From NCBI GenBank assembly GCA_037157815.1, contig CP089984.1, positions 11,108,501-11,172,500 of the forward strand: 64,000 nucleotides of DNA, in the 5' to 3' direction. Shown here in pieces: positions 1 to 8,611 of the stretch. Source of the DNA: Sorangiineae bacterium MSr11954 (GTDB lineage Bacteria; Myxococcota_A; Polyangia; Polyangiales; Polyangiaceae). The position numbers and the translations under genes were made by a program. How positions within the stretch are numbered: the stretch's first letter is position 1; each line of letters opens with the position of its first letter. Under the pieces are notes generated by a model. That model had not been told where the DNA came from and did no database searches. It saw only the letters and a program-made list of their open reading frames with translations.

Positions 1-106
1 GGTGTTTTCGGGAGCAATGGCAGCTCAGCGCGATCAGGACGAGGGAGACGGCGAGGGCGACGGTCAGGGCAGGGCGACGCGACCCGGGGGGGACGAAACG
101 GGGCAT
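1..106 (-). CDS. Partial lipoprotein gene (5' end only)
   Basis: An ATG at 106 opens a reading frame that runs leftward without a stop to the window edge. The 35 visible residues begin MPRFVPPGSRRPALTV, with two arginines, then a hydrophobic stretch ending in LIALSC. This is a typical type II signal peptide with the lipobox cysteine about residue 29. No strong ribosome binding site is visible. The mature protein lies outside the window, so no function can be given. The call depends on the signal peptide alone. Confidence 0.45.
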   Translation of the reverse strand, partial: MPRFVPPGSRRPALTVALAVSLVLIALSCHCSRKH

Positions 107-171
107 ATCGCCCGGCACTCTACTCGAGACGCCATGCGGCACGCCGGCGGCGGTGCGGCACGCCGGCGGCG

Positions 172-290
172 GCGCGCCGGAATCGGCGGGGGGTGCGCGC
201 CGGAATCGGCGGGCGGCGCGCCGGAATCAGCGGGGGGTGCGCGCCGGAATCGGCGGGCGGCGCGCCAGAATCGGCGGGGCGGGCGCGATG
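172..290. repeat. GC-rich alternating 21/23-bp tandem repeat
   Basis: The core CCGGAATC (last copy CCAGAATC) occurs at 177, 200, 221, 244 and 265, so spacing alternates 23, 21, 23, 21. That is a 44-bp higher-order unit of two half-units made of CGGCGGG and GCGCGCC blocks. The array lies between the partial lipoprotein gene and the gene at 496. Frames through it give only Arg/Gly/Ala-rich translations, so it is treated as non-coding. Confidence 0.7.
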
Positions 291-495
291 AATGGCGGGC
301 GGCGCGCCATGAAATGGCGGGTGCTGGACGGGCGCCCGGAAAAGGCGGATCCGGGAATTTGGTCAACAACGTCCCGGCGCATTATCATTTCCGCCGATGC
401 GGCGTGGTCGCAAACACGCGCAACTTCTTTGCAAATGGACATCTGGCGGTCCAAAACGGTCTTGAAACGGTAAAACGGTTAAAAACGGTAGTGGT

Positions 496-1641
496 GTGAC
501 GCCCCACGAATTCGAAGAAATATCCCTAGTCATCGACGTCATTCGGAGTGAAACGAAGGCTCCGGAGGGCTGCTTTGCGAACGCCATCCGCCGTTATGTC
601 CAAGGACTGAACTGGCCGCCCACGTTTTACGTCAACCCCGCGTACCGCGCGGAGCTGCGCGTGCTCTTGCGCGGTCTGCAACTCAAGCCGCGCGAGCGCG
701 AGGACATCGTGGCGATGAGCGTGGCGCTGCTGGAGCTCATCTCCAGCGCCCACGCCGATGTGCGTCTCACCTGGCGCCAGGCCTTCACGGGGGAGCCGGG
801 CGGCGGGGGGCTGTATCCTCCTTCTGCGCCCAGCCCCGAGGAGTACGAGCGCCGTGAAAAGCTGCTCGCGCGCCGCTGGGCCGTGCACCACCTTTTGACG
901 CACGGCCGCGAGGCGAACGAGGTCGCCGTCGACGTGTTTCTGCAGTCGGAGCTGGAGCAAGCGCTGCGCGCGCGGGTGGACGCCTTTTATGGCACGCCGC
1001 GCGAGAAGGCGAACACCATCGACGAGCACGAGCCCATCTTCGCCGAGCACCGCCACTGGGCGCTCAAGCCTTCGTTCCGACTTACCTCGCTCATCGCGAT
1101 GGCGTGGGAAGAGTCGTGGCACTTCAACTCCGTCACGCCGAAGCACGATAGCCGCCCGGGCGAGTTCACATGGACCCCGCTCGACGAAGCCACCACCATC
1201 CGTTATTGCGAGAGCGCGATCATCAAGGCGCGCTACGTCTACGCGACCGGTCGCGATGCTGCCGCGGCCTTTTCGCGCTTGCGCTCCCTCGAGGTGTTCG
1301 AGCCCTCCGAGCTGGTGACCCTGGCGCGCGCGGAGCCCGATGCCGTGGCGCGCCGGCTGTACGTGTTGAAAATGGGCCTTTCGGCGACCCCGCGCGGCGT
1401 GTTGGTGCGCGAAAAGCGGGAGCCCGAGGCCGACGTTCTCGCGTTCCTCGCCGACACCATGGGAGCCCCCGAGCCCGAGCTCCGCGACGCCGCCGTCACC
1501 GCGGCCAACTTCCTCAAATGGGACATGCTTGCTCTTGCGATGGAAGCCATCGTCGAGGGCGACGAAATCTCGGAGCTGCGCACATTGGCGGCCCGCACCT
1601 TGCGCGAAATCCGCCGCTACGCGCACGCCATGGATGGCTGA
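496..1641 (+). CDS. Hypothetical protein, 381 aa, C-terminal HEAT-like helices
   Basis: I do not recognise the family. The protein is soluble, with no signal peptide or membrane segment, and reads as mostly alpha-helical. A GTG start is taken at 496 because the frame opens there just after the repeat region. Residues about 60-90 form a helical block, and the last 60 residues (from PEPELRDAAVTAAN) look like one or two HEAT/Armadillo-type helical pairs. Codon use is strongly GC-biased at third positions, as in neighbouring genes, which supports real coding. The gene stands alone, with a convergent small gene downstream. A role as a helical-repeat protein-interaction factor is only a guess. Confidence 0.7.
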   Translation: MTPHEFEEISLVIDVIRSETKAPEGCFANAIRRYVQGLNWPPTFYVNPAYRAELRVLLRGLQLKPREREDIVAMSVALLELISSAHADVRLTWRQAFTGEPGGGGLYPPSAPSPEEYERREKLLARRWAVHHLLTHGREANEVAVDVFLQSELEQALRARVDAFYGTPREKANTIDEHEPIFAEHRHWALKPSFRLTSLIAMAWEESWHFNSVTPKHDSRPGEFTWTPLDEATTIRYCESAIIKARYVYATGRDAAAAFSRLRSLEVFEPSELVTLARAEPDAVARRLYVLKMGLSATPRGVLVREKREPEADVLAFLADTMGAPEPELRDAAVTAANFLKWDMLALAMEAIVEGDEISELRTLAARTLREIRRYAHAMDG

Positions 1642-1678
1642 TGCGAGCTCGCACGCGCGGCCACCGAATGGCGCCGGC

Positions 1679-2047
1679 TCAAGGCTCCAAAGGCTCGAGC
1701 GGCTCCAGTGGTTCGAGCGACAACTCGGCGTCCTCTGCACGTTTGGTGGCGCGGGCGCGCCGATAGATCGCCCACGCCTCTTCCGAGAGGCGGAGCGCTT
1801 CGTTCTCGTCCGCCTCGGCGCTCGACTCGCACAAGAAGAGGCGAGCGAGCTCGAACAGTAATTTGGATGACGCACGCCCTTTGGGTCGCGCTCCATCCGG
1901 CTTTTCTTCGCGGCGCACTACGCTGCCTGCTGGTTCCCAATCGATATGGGTGGGAGATACCTGCTGCTCATCGCGTGAATGGACGGAAGTGTGCGCCGAT
2001 ATATTTATAAGTGGTTGCACAAAAGCCTTTTTGACCTCGGTGGTCAT
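1679..2047 (-). CDS. Hypothetical small protein with C-terminal LEP repeats
   Basis: A 122-residue protein of unknown family with an ATG start at 2047. The middle (residues about 60-95) reads KLLFELARLFL...EALRLSEEAWAIYRRA, an amphipathic helical pair resembling a single TPR-like unit. The C-terminus is LEPLEPLEPLEP, encoded by a short 9-bp DNA repeat (1688-1720), so tail length may vary between strains. The N-terminal 40 residues have no clear feature, and the true start may be internal. It converges on the gene ending at 1641. Confidence 0.45.
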   Translation of the reverse strand: MTTEVKKAFVQPLINISAHTSVHSRDEQQVSPTHIDWEPAGSVVRREEKPDGARPKGRASSKLLFELARLFLCESSAEADENEALRLSEEAWAIYRRARATKRAEDAELSLEPLEPLEPLEP

Positions 2048-2342
2048 GATGACATCGGCTCACGGGCACACGCAGAATTTCAGCACGGCAGTGCAGTTAC
2101 TTCCGGTTACTTCGCCAACCGTCGCATCTTCCGCCTTACGTGGATTCTACAAGTATGCTTCCTGGAATGAAAATTACGAGGCTGCTCGAAAGCGAATATT
2201 ATTTCGCATGCGAGTTGGAATACGCGCCCCGCGCTTCCGCCGCGGCAGTCTTCACATGGATTCACAATCCGCGTTGATCCGACAACGCGGCCACCGCTCG
2301 TGCCGCAAACCGTTCAACGGTCGTGAGGCGCTCCTTACCTTA

Positions 2343-2461
2343 ATGCTTCGCGGGTCGAGCGGCATCCCCAGCTCGATGCTTCACGGGTCGAACGGCACTC
2401 CCAGCTCGATGCTTCACGGGTCGAACGGCACTCCCAGCTCGATGCTTCGCGGGTCGAGCGG
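2343..2461. repeat. 33-bp tandem repeat, about 3.6 copies
   Basis: Units begin at 2343, 2376, 2409 and 2442, exactly 33 bp apart, each starting ATGCTTC(A/G)CGGGTCGA. Units 2 and 3 are identical; units 1 and 4 carry a few substitutions. The array lies in the roughly 450-bp gap between the small gene starting at 2047 and the 3' end of mqnD at 2498. A plus-strand frame (1863-2561) stays open through it because 33 is a multiple of three, but its flanks do not look coding. Nothing else is recognised in the gap. Confidence 0.85.
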
Positions 2462-2497
2462 AGGGCTCAAGCGCGCCTCCGTCGCGCCGTCAAACAC

Positions 2498-3349
2498 CTA
2501 CGGCGCCAGCTCGAGACGCGCCGTTTGCGGCAGCAGACCCGCTGCCACGCCGCGGGCGTAGAGCTCGCGGATGGCGTGGATCACGTCGGGCTTCATTTCG
2601 CGCGTGTCCTCATTGGCATACATGGCGAGGTAGCGATCGAGCAGCGCGCGGTCGAGCGGCAGATCGGGGCGCTTTTCGGCGGAGAGGAGGGACTCGAGCA
2701 TTTCGTCGCGGTGCTCGAGGGCCCATGCGATGGATGCGCGGCAGAGACGGGAGACCTTGGCGATGGTCTCTTCGCCGAGACCGCGGCGGATGGCGTTGCC
2801 GCCGAGGGGCAGGGGGAGCCCCCCGGTGGCGGCGGCCCACGCTTCGCCCAGCTCCAGCACCCGGTGGAAGCCCTCGCGCTCGTAGGTGAGGCGACCCTCG
2901 TGGATGAGAAGAACGGCGTCGACCTCCCCCGAGCGCAGCGCGTCGAAGGCTTTCGAATAGGGCGCGATGGGGATCACCACCGGCTCGAACGCAGGGCCCA
3001 CCAGGCGCAAGGTCAGGTATGCGGTCGTGCGCAGCCCCGGAACGCCGATGCGCTTTCCGGCGAGGCTCTCGATGCTCCGCGGCTCGCGCGCCACGACCAC
3101 GGGACCGTAGCCGCGGCCGACCGAGGCGCCATGGGGGAGCAAAAGCCAGTCTTGGGCGATGGTCGCGTAGCGGGCGATGGATACGGCGAGCACGTCCACG
3201 TCGCCGCGCTCGGCGCGCTGGTTGAGCGACTCGGTGTCCTCGCGCTCGGCCACGAAGGTGAGACCCTCGCCATCGATGCGCCCTGCGAGCAGGGCCCAGA
3301 ACATGAACACATCGTCGCTGTCGGGGGAGAAGGCGAGTCGGATCGGCAT
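2498..3349 (-). CDS. mqnD: 1,4-dihydroxy-6-naphthoate synthase (MqnD-type)
   Basis: MqnD acts late in the futalosine route to menaquinone, converting cyclic dehypoxanthinyl futalosine to 1,4-dihydroxy-6-naphthoate in the cytosol. The 283-residue length is normal for the family. It has the periplasmic-binding-protein-like fold signature: N-terminal RLAFSPDSDDVFMF, the VGRGYGPVVVAREP segment, the RTTAYLTLRL hinge, and LLIHEGRLTYE, which carries the histidine held to be catalytic. The usual SPCPND motif is SPDSDD here. The ATG start at 3349 is only 20 bp from the divergent fumarylacetoacetase-family gene, so their promoters must overlap. No other mqn gene is in the window. Confidence 0.85.
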   Translation of the reverse strand: MPIRLAFSPDSDDVFMFWALLAGRIDGEGLTFVAEREDTESLNQRAERGDVDVLAVSIARYATIAQDWLLLPHGASVGRGYGPVVVAREPRSIESLAGKRIGVPGLRTTAYLTLRLVGPAFEPVVIPIAPYSKAFDALRSGEVDAVLLIHEGRLTYEREGFHRVLELGEAWAAATGGLPLPLGGNAIRRGLGEETIAKVSRLCRASIAWALEHRDEMLESLLSAEKRPDLPLDRALLDRYLAMYANEDTREMKPDVIHAIRELYARGVAAGLLPQTARLELAP

Positions 3350-3369
3350 GGTGGCCTCGGGATGATACG

Positions 3370-4206
3370 ATGGCTCCCACCATGCGCATCGTCCGTTTTT
3401 CCCCCCCGCCGTCTACCGCCCCGAACGCGCAGGATCCGCGCGAGCCGGTGTTCGCCATTTTGGACGATGCGCGCCCCGCCGGTGAAGGTCGGGCGCCGCG
3501 AGCAGGGTCCCTCCGGGTGCTCTCCCGCGCGCCGTGGCTCGGGGGCTCCCCCACCGGCGAGGTCGTCCCGTACGACGACCGCGTCGCGCTCCTCGCCCCC
3601 GTGGCGCCCTCGAAGATCCTCTGCGTGGGGCGCAATTATGCTGCGCACGCCAAGGAGCTGGGCAACGAGGTTCCCAAAGAGCCGCTGCTCTTTCTCAAGC
3701 CCCCGTCGGCCCTGATCGGCCACGAGGGCACCATCGTGCTACCGCCCGAGAGCACCCGGGTCGAGCACGAGGCGGAGCTCGGTGTGGTCATCGGCAAGCG
3801 CTGCCGCGCCATCGCGCCGGAGCAGGCGCGCGCGCACATTTTCGGGCTCACCTGCACGGGCGACATCACCGCGCGCGATCTCCAGCGCTCCGACGGCCAG
3901 TGGGCGCGCGCCAAAGGTTTCGACACCTTTTGCCCCGTGGGCCCCTGGATCGAAACCGATCTCGACCCCCGGGACGTGCGCATCGCCTGCACGGTCAACG
4001 GCGCGACCAAGCAAGATGGGCGCACCGCGCAGATGATCTTCCCGGTCGACGTTCTCCTCGCCTACGCCAGCCGCATGATGACCCTGGAGCCCGGCGATCT
4101 CGTGCTCACCGGCACCCCCGAGGGCGTCGGTCCCCTCGTGCACGGCGATCGCATCGAGATCACCGTCGAGGGCATCGGCACGCTCGGGTGCGCGGTCCGA
4201 AAATAG
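3370..4206 (+). CDS. Fumarylacetoacetate hydrolase family protein
   Basis: A FAH-superfamily hydrolase or isomerase acting on 2-oxo or acyl-pyruvate compounds, often in aromatic or amino acid catabolism; the substrate cannot be told from sequence. The 278 residues comprise a short N-terminal region and a FAH domain from about residue 78 (ILCVGRNYAAHAKELG). The metal-binding glutamates lie in VEHEAELGVVIGK, followed by FGLTCTGDITARDLQ, KGFDTFCPVGPW and DLVLTGTPEGVGPL. A second in-frame ATG at 3382 is an alternative start. The gene is divergent from mqnD. The next gene starts 10 bp downstream, so it probably leads an operon with the SUMF1-like gene and cinA. Confidence 0.85.
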   Translation: MAPTMRIVRFSPPPSTAPNAQDPREPVFAILDDARPAGEGRAPRAGSLRVLSRAPWLGGSPTGEVVPYDDRVALLAPVAPSKILCVGRNYAAHAKELGNEVPKEPLLFLKPPSALIGHEGTIVLPPESTRVEHEAELGVVIGKRCRAIAPEQARAHIFGLTCTGDITARDLQRSDGQWARAKGFDTFCPVGPWIETDLDPRDVRIACTVNGATKQDGRTAQMIFPVDVLLAYASRMMTLEPGDLVLTGTPEGVGPLVHGDRIEITVEGIGTLGCAVRK

Positions 4207-4216
4207 CGCGCGGCGC

Positions 4217-5089
4217 ATGTCCGAGCCTGCTCCTCCGACCGAGCCCGCGCGGCGCGGCCTGCACATGGCCCTGGGCGCCGCCATCATCGCGCTGGTGACG
4301 GCGGCCGTGGTTCTGCGAAAGACCGGATCGCACGTCGAGTGCGGACCGGGGTTCGTCGCGCGCGCCCCCCGCTGCCTCGGTTGCCCCGCGCCCCTGATCG
4401 CGAGCGCCGGCGGCTGCGATGCGCCCGATGTGCGCGTCGAGGTTCCGGCGACCACATTTACGTTGGGCCCCTCGGACTGGGAGGCGCAAGGCCGGGTGGC
4501 GCCGCGATTGGTGCATGTTGCACCTTTTGCGATCGACGCGTACGAGGCCACGGTGGCCAAGGTCGAACGTCGCCCCTCGCCGGATGGCGCGCGGGCGGCG
4601 AGCAACCTCACCCGCGACGAGGCGGCGGCGTACTGCGCATCGCGCGGCGGGCGTCTTCCCACCGAGGACGAGTGGATGGCCGCGGCTGCGGGCGATCGTC
4701 CGCGGCGGTACCCGTGGGGGGATACGGGGGCGGTGTGCCGGCGGGCGGCTTGGGGGCTCGATCGCGGTCCTTGCGCGCACGGGGCCTTGGGGCCGGACAC
4801 CGTAGGAGCGCACCCCGATGGCGATACACCCACGGGAATTCACGATTTGGCGGGAAATGTTGCGGAGTGGGTGGCTTCCGACGCTTCGGGAGGGCCAAAT
4901 TCGCCTGCCGGCGGCGCCTTTGGGGTCGCGCGGGGTGGAAGTTACCGCACGGAGCTTGCTACCGAGCTCCGCACCTGGAGTCGGATGGAAATTCCCCCGT
5001 CATCTCGAAATTTGGAGGTCGGCGTTCGATGCGCCTACGAAGGCTCGTCCGGCGCCGCGATTCCGGGTTACCCTCGTCGATCCCCATGA
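4217..5089 (+). CDS. Membrane-anchored formylglycine-generating-enzyme-like (SUMF1 domain) protein
   Basis: A 290-residue protein with an N-terminal membrane anchor (residues about 16-33) and a Cys-containing linker (ECGPGF, CLGCPAP). A SUMF1/FGE-sulfatase C-type-lectin-like domain runs from about residue 75 to 275. Diagnostic segments are TRDEAAAYCASRGGRLPTED, WMAAAAGDRPRRYPWG, DLAGNVAEWV and VARGGSYRT. True FGEs oxidise a sulfatase cysteine using copper; many SUMF1-domain proteins instead serve other or structural roles, and no sulfatase is nearby. The stop overlaps the cinA start in an ATGA, indicating translational coupling. The domain would lie outside the inner membrane. Confidence 0.8.
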   Translation: MSEPAPPTEPARRGLHMALGAAIIALVTAAVVLRKTGSHVECGPGFVARAPRCLGCPAPLIASAGGCDAPDVRVEVPATTFTLGPSDWEAQGRVAPRLVHVAPFAIDAYEATVAKVERRPSPDGARAASNLTRDEAAAYCASRGGRLPTEDEWMAAAAGDRPRRYPWGDTGAVCRRAAWGLDRGPCAHGALGPDTVGAHPDGDTPTGIHDLAGNVAEWVASDASGGPNSPAGGAFGVARGGSYRTELATELRTWSRMEIPPSSRNLEVGVRCAYEGSSGAAIPGYPRRSP

Positions 5090-6324
5090 CGTGCGCCGTT
5101 CTCTCCATCGGGACCGAGCTGACTCGCGGCGAGCTCGTAAATTCCAACGCCGCGTGGCTCTTCGCCAGCCTCACCGATCTTGGCTTCGACGTCTCGCTCG
5201 GCGCCACGGTCGACGACGACGAACCGCGAATCTTGCGCGAGCTCGAGCGGCTGGCCCAAACGTCGCGGGTCATCGTGTGCACCGGCGGGCTCGGGCCCAC
5301 CACCGATGACATCACCACCTTGGCGGTCGCGAACTTGCTCGGCGTCTCCCTGGAGCGCGACGAAGCTTCGCTCGAGCACATTCGCCGCCGCCTCGCCAAG
5401 TTCGGCCGCACGCTGACCGAGACCAACGCCAAGCAGGCCGATTTCCCAAAGGGCGCCGAGATCCTCGCCAACCCCGTGGGCACCGCGCCCGGCTTCAGCG
5501 TGCGCATCGGCACCGCGCTCGCCTTCTTCATGCCGGGCGTGCCGCGCGAAATGAAGCGGATGTTCGAAGAGCAAGTGGTGCCGCGCATCCGCGATCTCGC
5601 CCCCAACGACAGCTACCAGATCCGCCTGCGCACCTTTGGATTGCCCGAGAGCACCGTCGGCGAGCGCCTCGATGGCGTCGCCCAAGCGTTTCCCGGCATC
5701 ACCATCGGCTACCGCGCGCACTTCCCCGAGATCGAGGTCAAGGTGCTGGCCCGCGGGGCCACCCAAGCCGCCGCCCGCGATCTCTGCGAGCGCGCCACCC
5801 TCGAGGTGAAGCAGCGCCTCTCCGACGTGATCTACGGCGAGGCCGACGACACCTTCGCCGGGGTGACCGGCCGTCTGCTCCGCAAAAAGGAGTACACCCT
5901 CGCGGTCGCCGAGTCGTGCACCGGCGGGCTGGTGGGCCACCTGCTCACGCGCGAGCCCGGCGCCAGCGACTTCCTCCTGGTCGACGTGGTCACCTATGCC
6001 AACAGCGCCAAGACGCGCTTGCTCGGCATCGACGAAGAAGTCATCCGCGGCCACGGCGCCGTCAGCAGCGAGGTGGCCTGCGCCATGGCCGAAGGCGTCA
6101 AGCGCGTCTCCGGCGCCGACGTGTCCCTCTCCCTCACCGGCATCGCAGGCCCCAGCGGCGGCTCGCCCGAAAAACCCGTGGGCACCGTCTTCATCGCCGT
6201 CGCCGGCCCCTCCGGGGTCAAGGTCGTCGAGCGCCACTTCCCCGGCGACCGCCACCAGATCCAAACCCTCGCGGCCTATGTCGGATTGAACCTCGTCCGC
6301 CAAATGTGCGGCGCCCCCGGCTGA
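5086..6324 (+). CDS. cinA: CinA-family nicotinamide-nucleotide amidase / competence-damage protein
   Basis: A full-length two-domain CinA of 412 residues. The N-terminal COG1058/MoCF-like domain (about 1-170) has VLSIGTELTRGELVNSN and VCTGGLGPTTDDIT. The C-terminal amidase domain (about 250-405) has AVAESCTGGLVGHLLT, VVTYANSAKTRLLG and SLTGIAGPSGGSPEKPVG. In characterised relatives the C-terminal domain deamidates nicotinamide mononucleotide, and the N-terminal domain hydrolyses ADP-ribose. The ATG at 5086 is chosen because it overlaps the upstream stop (ATGA) and matches the family N-terminus. A longer open frame upstream is out-of-frame read-through of the SUMF1-like gene. Confidence 0.92.
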   Translation: MTCAVLSIGTELTRGELVNSNAAWLFASLTDLGFDVSLGATVDDDEPRILRELERLAQTSRVIVCTGGLGPTTDDITTLAVANLLGVSLERDEASLEHIRRRLAKFGRTLTETNAKQADFPKGAEILANPVGTAPGFSVRIGTALAFFMPGVPREMKRMFEEQVVPRIRDLAPNDSYQIRLRTFGLPESTVGERLDGVAQAFPGITIGYRAHFPEIEVKVLARGATQAAARDLCERATLEVKQRLSDVIYGEADDTFAGVTGRLLRKKEYTLAVAESCTGGLVGHLLTREPGASDFLLVDVVTYANSAKTRLLGIDEEVIRGHGAVSSEVACAMAEGVKRVSGADVSLSLTGIAGPSGGSPEKPVGTVFIAVAGPSGVKVVERHFPGDRHQIQTLAAYVGLNLVRQMCGAPG

Positions 6325-6345
6325 CGGCACCGGGGGCGGCTCGCG

Positions 6346-7806
6346 CTACGGAGCCGGCGTCGCCGCCCCCAGCTCCGCCAGCCACTTTTGCATCAACGCG
6401 CAATCCGACGTCTCCTTCGACGCCGCCGCGCCCATCTCCGTAGGCCCCACCGCGATCATCAAATCGCGCCCTTTGCGCAAGACCGCGATCGGCCCCAGCC
6501 CTTGCCGCGCCACGCACGCCGAAGATGCCGGCTGCTTCTTCGCCGGCCCCACCTTCGCCTCGATGGCCGGAACGAGCGCGGCATACGCCTTCTCCGCGTA
6601 CGCCGCCGGCTTACCGCGCGGCCCCGCGTCATAGCGAATGCGCCAGGCGAAGGCGAACTCGTTCTTCCCTTTTTCGAGCAGAACGCCCCGATCGCCGCCC
6701 CAGTGCGCGGCCACCGTGTGCGCCGTCTCCTCGTCCATCCACTCCGCGAAGTAGATGCGGACCCCGAGCTCGCCGTAGACGTCGGTCTCCTTCTCGTTCC
6801 ACCCGGCGCCCAGCGCATTGCGCGTGGGCACGCTCACCTCGATGGCCGGCTCGTGGGCCTCGTATTTGTCGATGTGCAGGATCTGCTCGCTGGTCACCGG
6901 CGCCTTTTCCCACGCGCGGTTGACCGCCTCCCAGCCGCCCTTGCGCCGCAGCGCGTGCACGAACAAGGTCCCGTCGAGGTACGGCGCGATCAGCCCCGCG
7001 CGCATCACGTGCGGCGCCGACGAGCCTGGCCCCTTTTCCATGCCCTGCGCGATCGACGAGGAGAAGAGGGCCTCCGGCATGTCCAGCGCCGTGCGCCCCG
7101 TGCCCTCGATGATCACGTCCAGCATCGCGCTCGTCGCGTCGCCCTCCGCCAGGGCCGAGCGCGCGCTCGCCTCGTCGCCATGTCCCGGCTTGTATTTGCT
7201 GCGGGCGGCCAGGTCCCAGTTCTGATCTTGCAGCGCGTGCACCAGCTCGTGCGCGAGGGTGGCCTGCGCGTTCTCCTCGTCGAGATCGGCGGCCATGTAC
7301 ATGGTGCGATCCGCCGGCTCGTAGTAGCCCGCGATCTGCGCCTCCAGGAGCGCGAACATCTCTTTTTCGTAGTCGAACGCCACCGGCACGAACCCGAGCA
7401 GCTGCAGCACCAGCCCCTCGTCGCGGATGGTCGCAGGTGGGAGCTCGCGCGCCACGTGCTCTTTCACCCGGGCGAGGAGCCGCTCGCGCGCCAACGTGCG
7501 CCCGGGCACCTCTTTCTTCGTCTCGAGCCCGCGCACCCCGCTGACCTTCTTCAGCATGCGCGCGATGCGGCGCTGCTGCTTGGCGGCTTCCTCGGGGCCG
7601 ACGTCGTCGGGCGGTGTGGCCTTGGGATCCGCGGGCGGGGGATCGGCTGCCGCCAGCGGGACGGTGGCCACCGGGGTCGGTGCCGGCTTGGAGCTCGAAC
7701 ACGCCGCCCCAAAGGTGACCAGCGACATGGCCAAAAGCGAAAGAACGGGTGCAGAAAACGCCGAAATCAATGCGCCGCGGTCGAGCCGGCGCGCGAGCCT
7801 CGTCAT
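6346..7806 (-). CDS. Lipoprotein with HExxH metalloprotease motif
   Basis: A 486-residue predicted lipoprotein. The signal peptide ends VTFGAACSSS with the lipobox cysteine near residue 36, followed by a Pro/Ala-rich linker to about residue 70. A gluzincin-like zinc site is visible: ATLAHELVHALQDQ around residue 186 (HExxH), with a probable third ligand in ALAEGDATSAML about 35 residues later. The C-terminal third has no recognised domain. An ATG at 7806 is preceded by GAGGTG; a GTG one codon earlier is possible. It lies 17 bp downstream of rpe on the same strand, so the two are probably co-transcribed. The substrate is unknown. Confidence 0.75.
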   Translation of the reverse strand: MTRLARRLDRGALISAFSAPVLSLLAMSLVTFGAACSSSKPAPTPVATVPLAAADPPPADPKATPPDDVGPEEAAKQQRRIARMLKKVSGVRGLETKKEVPGRTLARERLLARVKEHVARELPPATIRDEGLVLQLLGFVPVAFDYEKEMFALLEAQIAGYYEPADRTMYMAADLDEENAQATLAHELVHALQDQNWDLAARSKYKPGHGDEASARSALAEGDATSAMLDVIIEGTGRTALDMPEALFSSSIAQGMEKGPGSSAPHVMRAGLIAPYLDGTLFVHALRRKGGWEAVNRAWEKAPVTSEQILHIDKYEAHEPAIEVSVPTRNALGAGWNEKETDVYGELGVRIYFAEWMDEETAHTVAAHWGGDRGVLLEKGKNEFAFAWRIRYDAGPRGKPAAYAEKAYAALVPAIEAKVGPAKKQPASSACVARQGLGPIAVLRKGRDLMIAVGPTEMGAAASKETSDCALMQKWLAELGAATPAP

Positions 7807-7823
7807 CACGCAGTCACCTCAAC

Positions 7824-8510
7824 TCAGTTCGTAAGCCCTTTGCGGGCTTCGTTCAAAATAGTCGAAATGGCGCGATCGTAGGGAGGTTGGTTGAAAACGG
7901 CGTTTCCAGCCACCAGCGCCCGCGCCCCCGCCCGCACCGCGCGCTCCGCGGTGTCCTTGGAAATACCGCCGTCGATCTCCAAATCGATGTCCCGTCCCGA
8001 CGCGTCGATCATCTTGCGGATGGCCGCCACCTTGGGGAGCACGCTCTCGATGAACGACTGACCGCCGAAGCCGGGGTTGACGCTCATGACCAAAATGAGG
8101 TCGGCCAGCTCCATCACATAGCGCAAGGTCTCCTCGCTCGTGGACGGGTTCAGGACCACCCCGGCCCGCAGACCGAGGTGCCGAATCCGCTCCAGGGTGC
8201 GATGCAAGTGCGTACAAGCTTCCACGTGCACCGTGAGGCCATCGGCGCCCGCCTCGGCGAAAGCATCGATGTATTTTTCCGGCTCCACGATCATCAGGTG
8301 CGTATCGAGCCTGAGCTTGGTGATTTCGCGCAGCGCGCGTACGACCAGCGGGCCGATGGTGATGTTCGGAACGAAACGCCCGTCCATGACATCGACGTGA
8401 ATCCAATCCGCGCCCGCGGCCTCAACGGCGCGGACCTCCTCCGCCAGCCGTCCGAAATCGGCGGACAAGATCGAGGGTGCGATGATGATGCGATCCTTAG
8501 CCTGCTTCAT
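7824..8510 (-). CDS. rpe: Ribulose-phosphate 3-epimerase
   Basis: A cytosolic TIM-barrel enzyme interconverting ribulose-5-phosphate and xylulose-5-phosphate in the pentose phosphate pathway. The 228-residue length is normal. Family motifs are APSILSADFGRL, HVDVMDGRFVPNIT (metal ligands), LDTHLMIVEPEKY, LVMSVNPGFGGQSF and LEIDGGISKDTA. The ATG at 8510 gives the standard N-terminus. It probably heads a two-gene unit with the metalloprotease lipoprotein. The divergent GNAT gene begins about 100 bp away. Confidence 0.96.
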   Translation of the reverse strand: MKQAKDRIIIAPSILSADFGRLAEEVRAVEAAGADWIHVDVMDGRFVPNITIGPLVVRALREITKLRLDTHLMIVEPEKYIDAFAEAGADGLTVHVEACTHLHRTLERIRHLGLRAGVVLNPSTSEETLRYVMELADLILVMSVNPGFGGQSFIESVLPKVAAIRKMIDASGRDIDLEIDGGISKDTAERAVRAGARALVAGNAVFNQPPYDRAISTILNEARKGLTN

Positions 8511-8611
8511 GATCTTCCTTGCCCGAAAACGAATTCGGGAAGAACCTGTCTAGCGTAGTTGGTGTGGTTGGCCTATTGGCCCTGACTGCCATTTCAGCAC
8601 ATACGCGTCCC

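Noticed and set aside
526-1896. 456-aa minus-strand frame opposite the gene at 496
   Set aside because: Low-complexity, His/Arg-rich antisense translation; the plus-strand protein has balanced composition.
2343-2461. Possible CRISPR array
   Set aside because: Units are directly adjacent without unique spacers, and no cas genes are present; the same holds for 53926-54239.
1863-2561. 232-aa plus-strand frame through the 33-bp repeat (SSMLHGSNGTP repeats)
   Set aside because: It stays open only because the repeat period is a multiple of three; the flanks lack coding character and it overlaps mqnD antisense.
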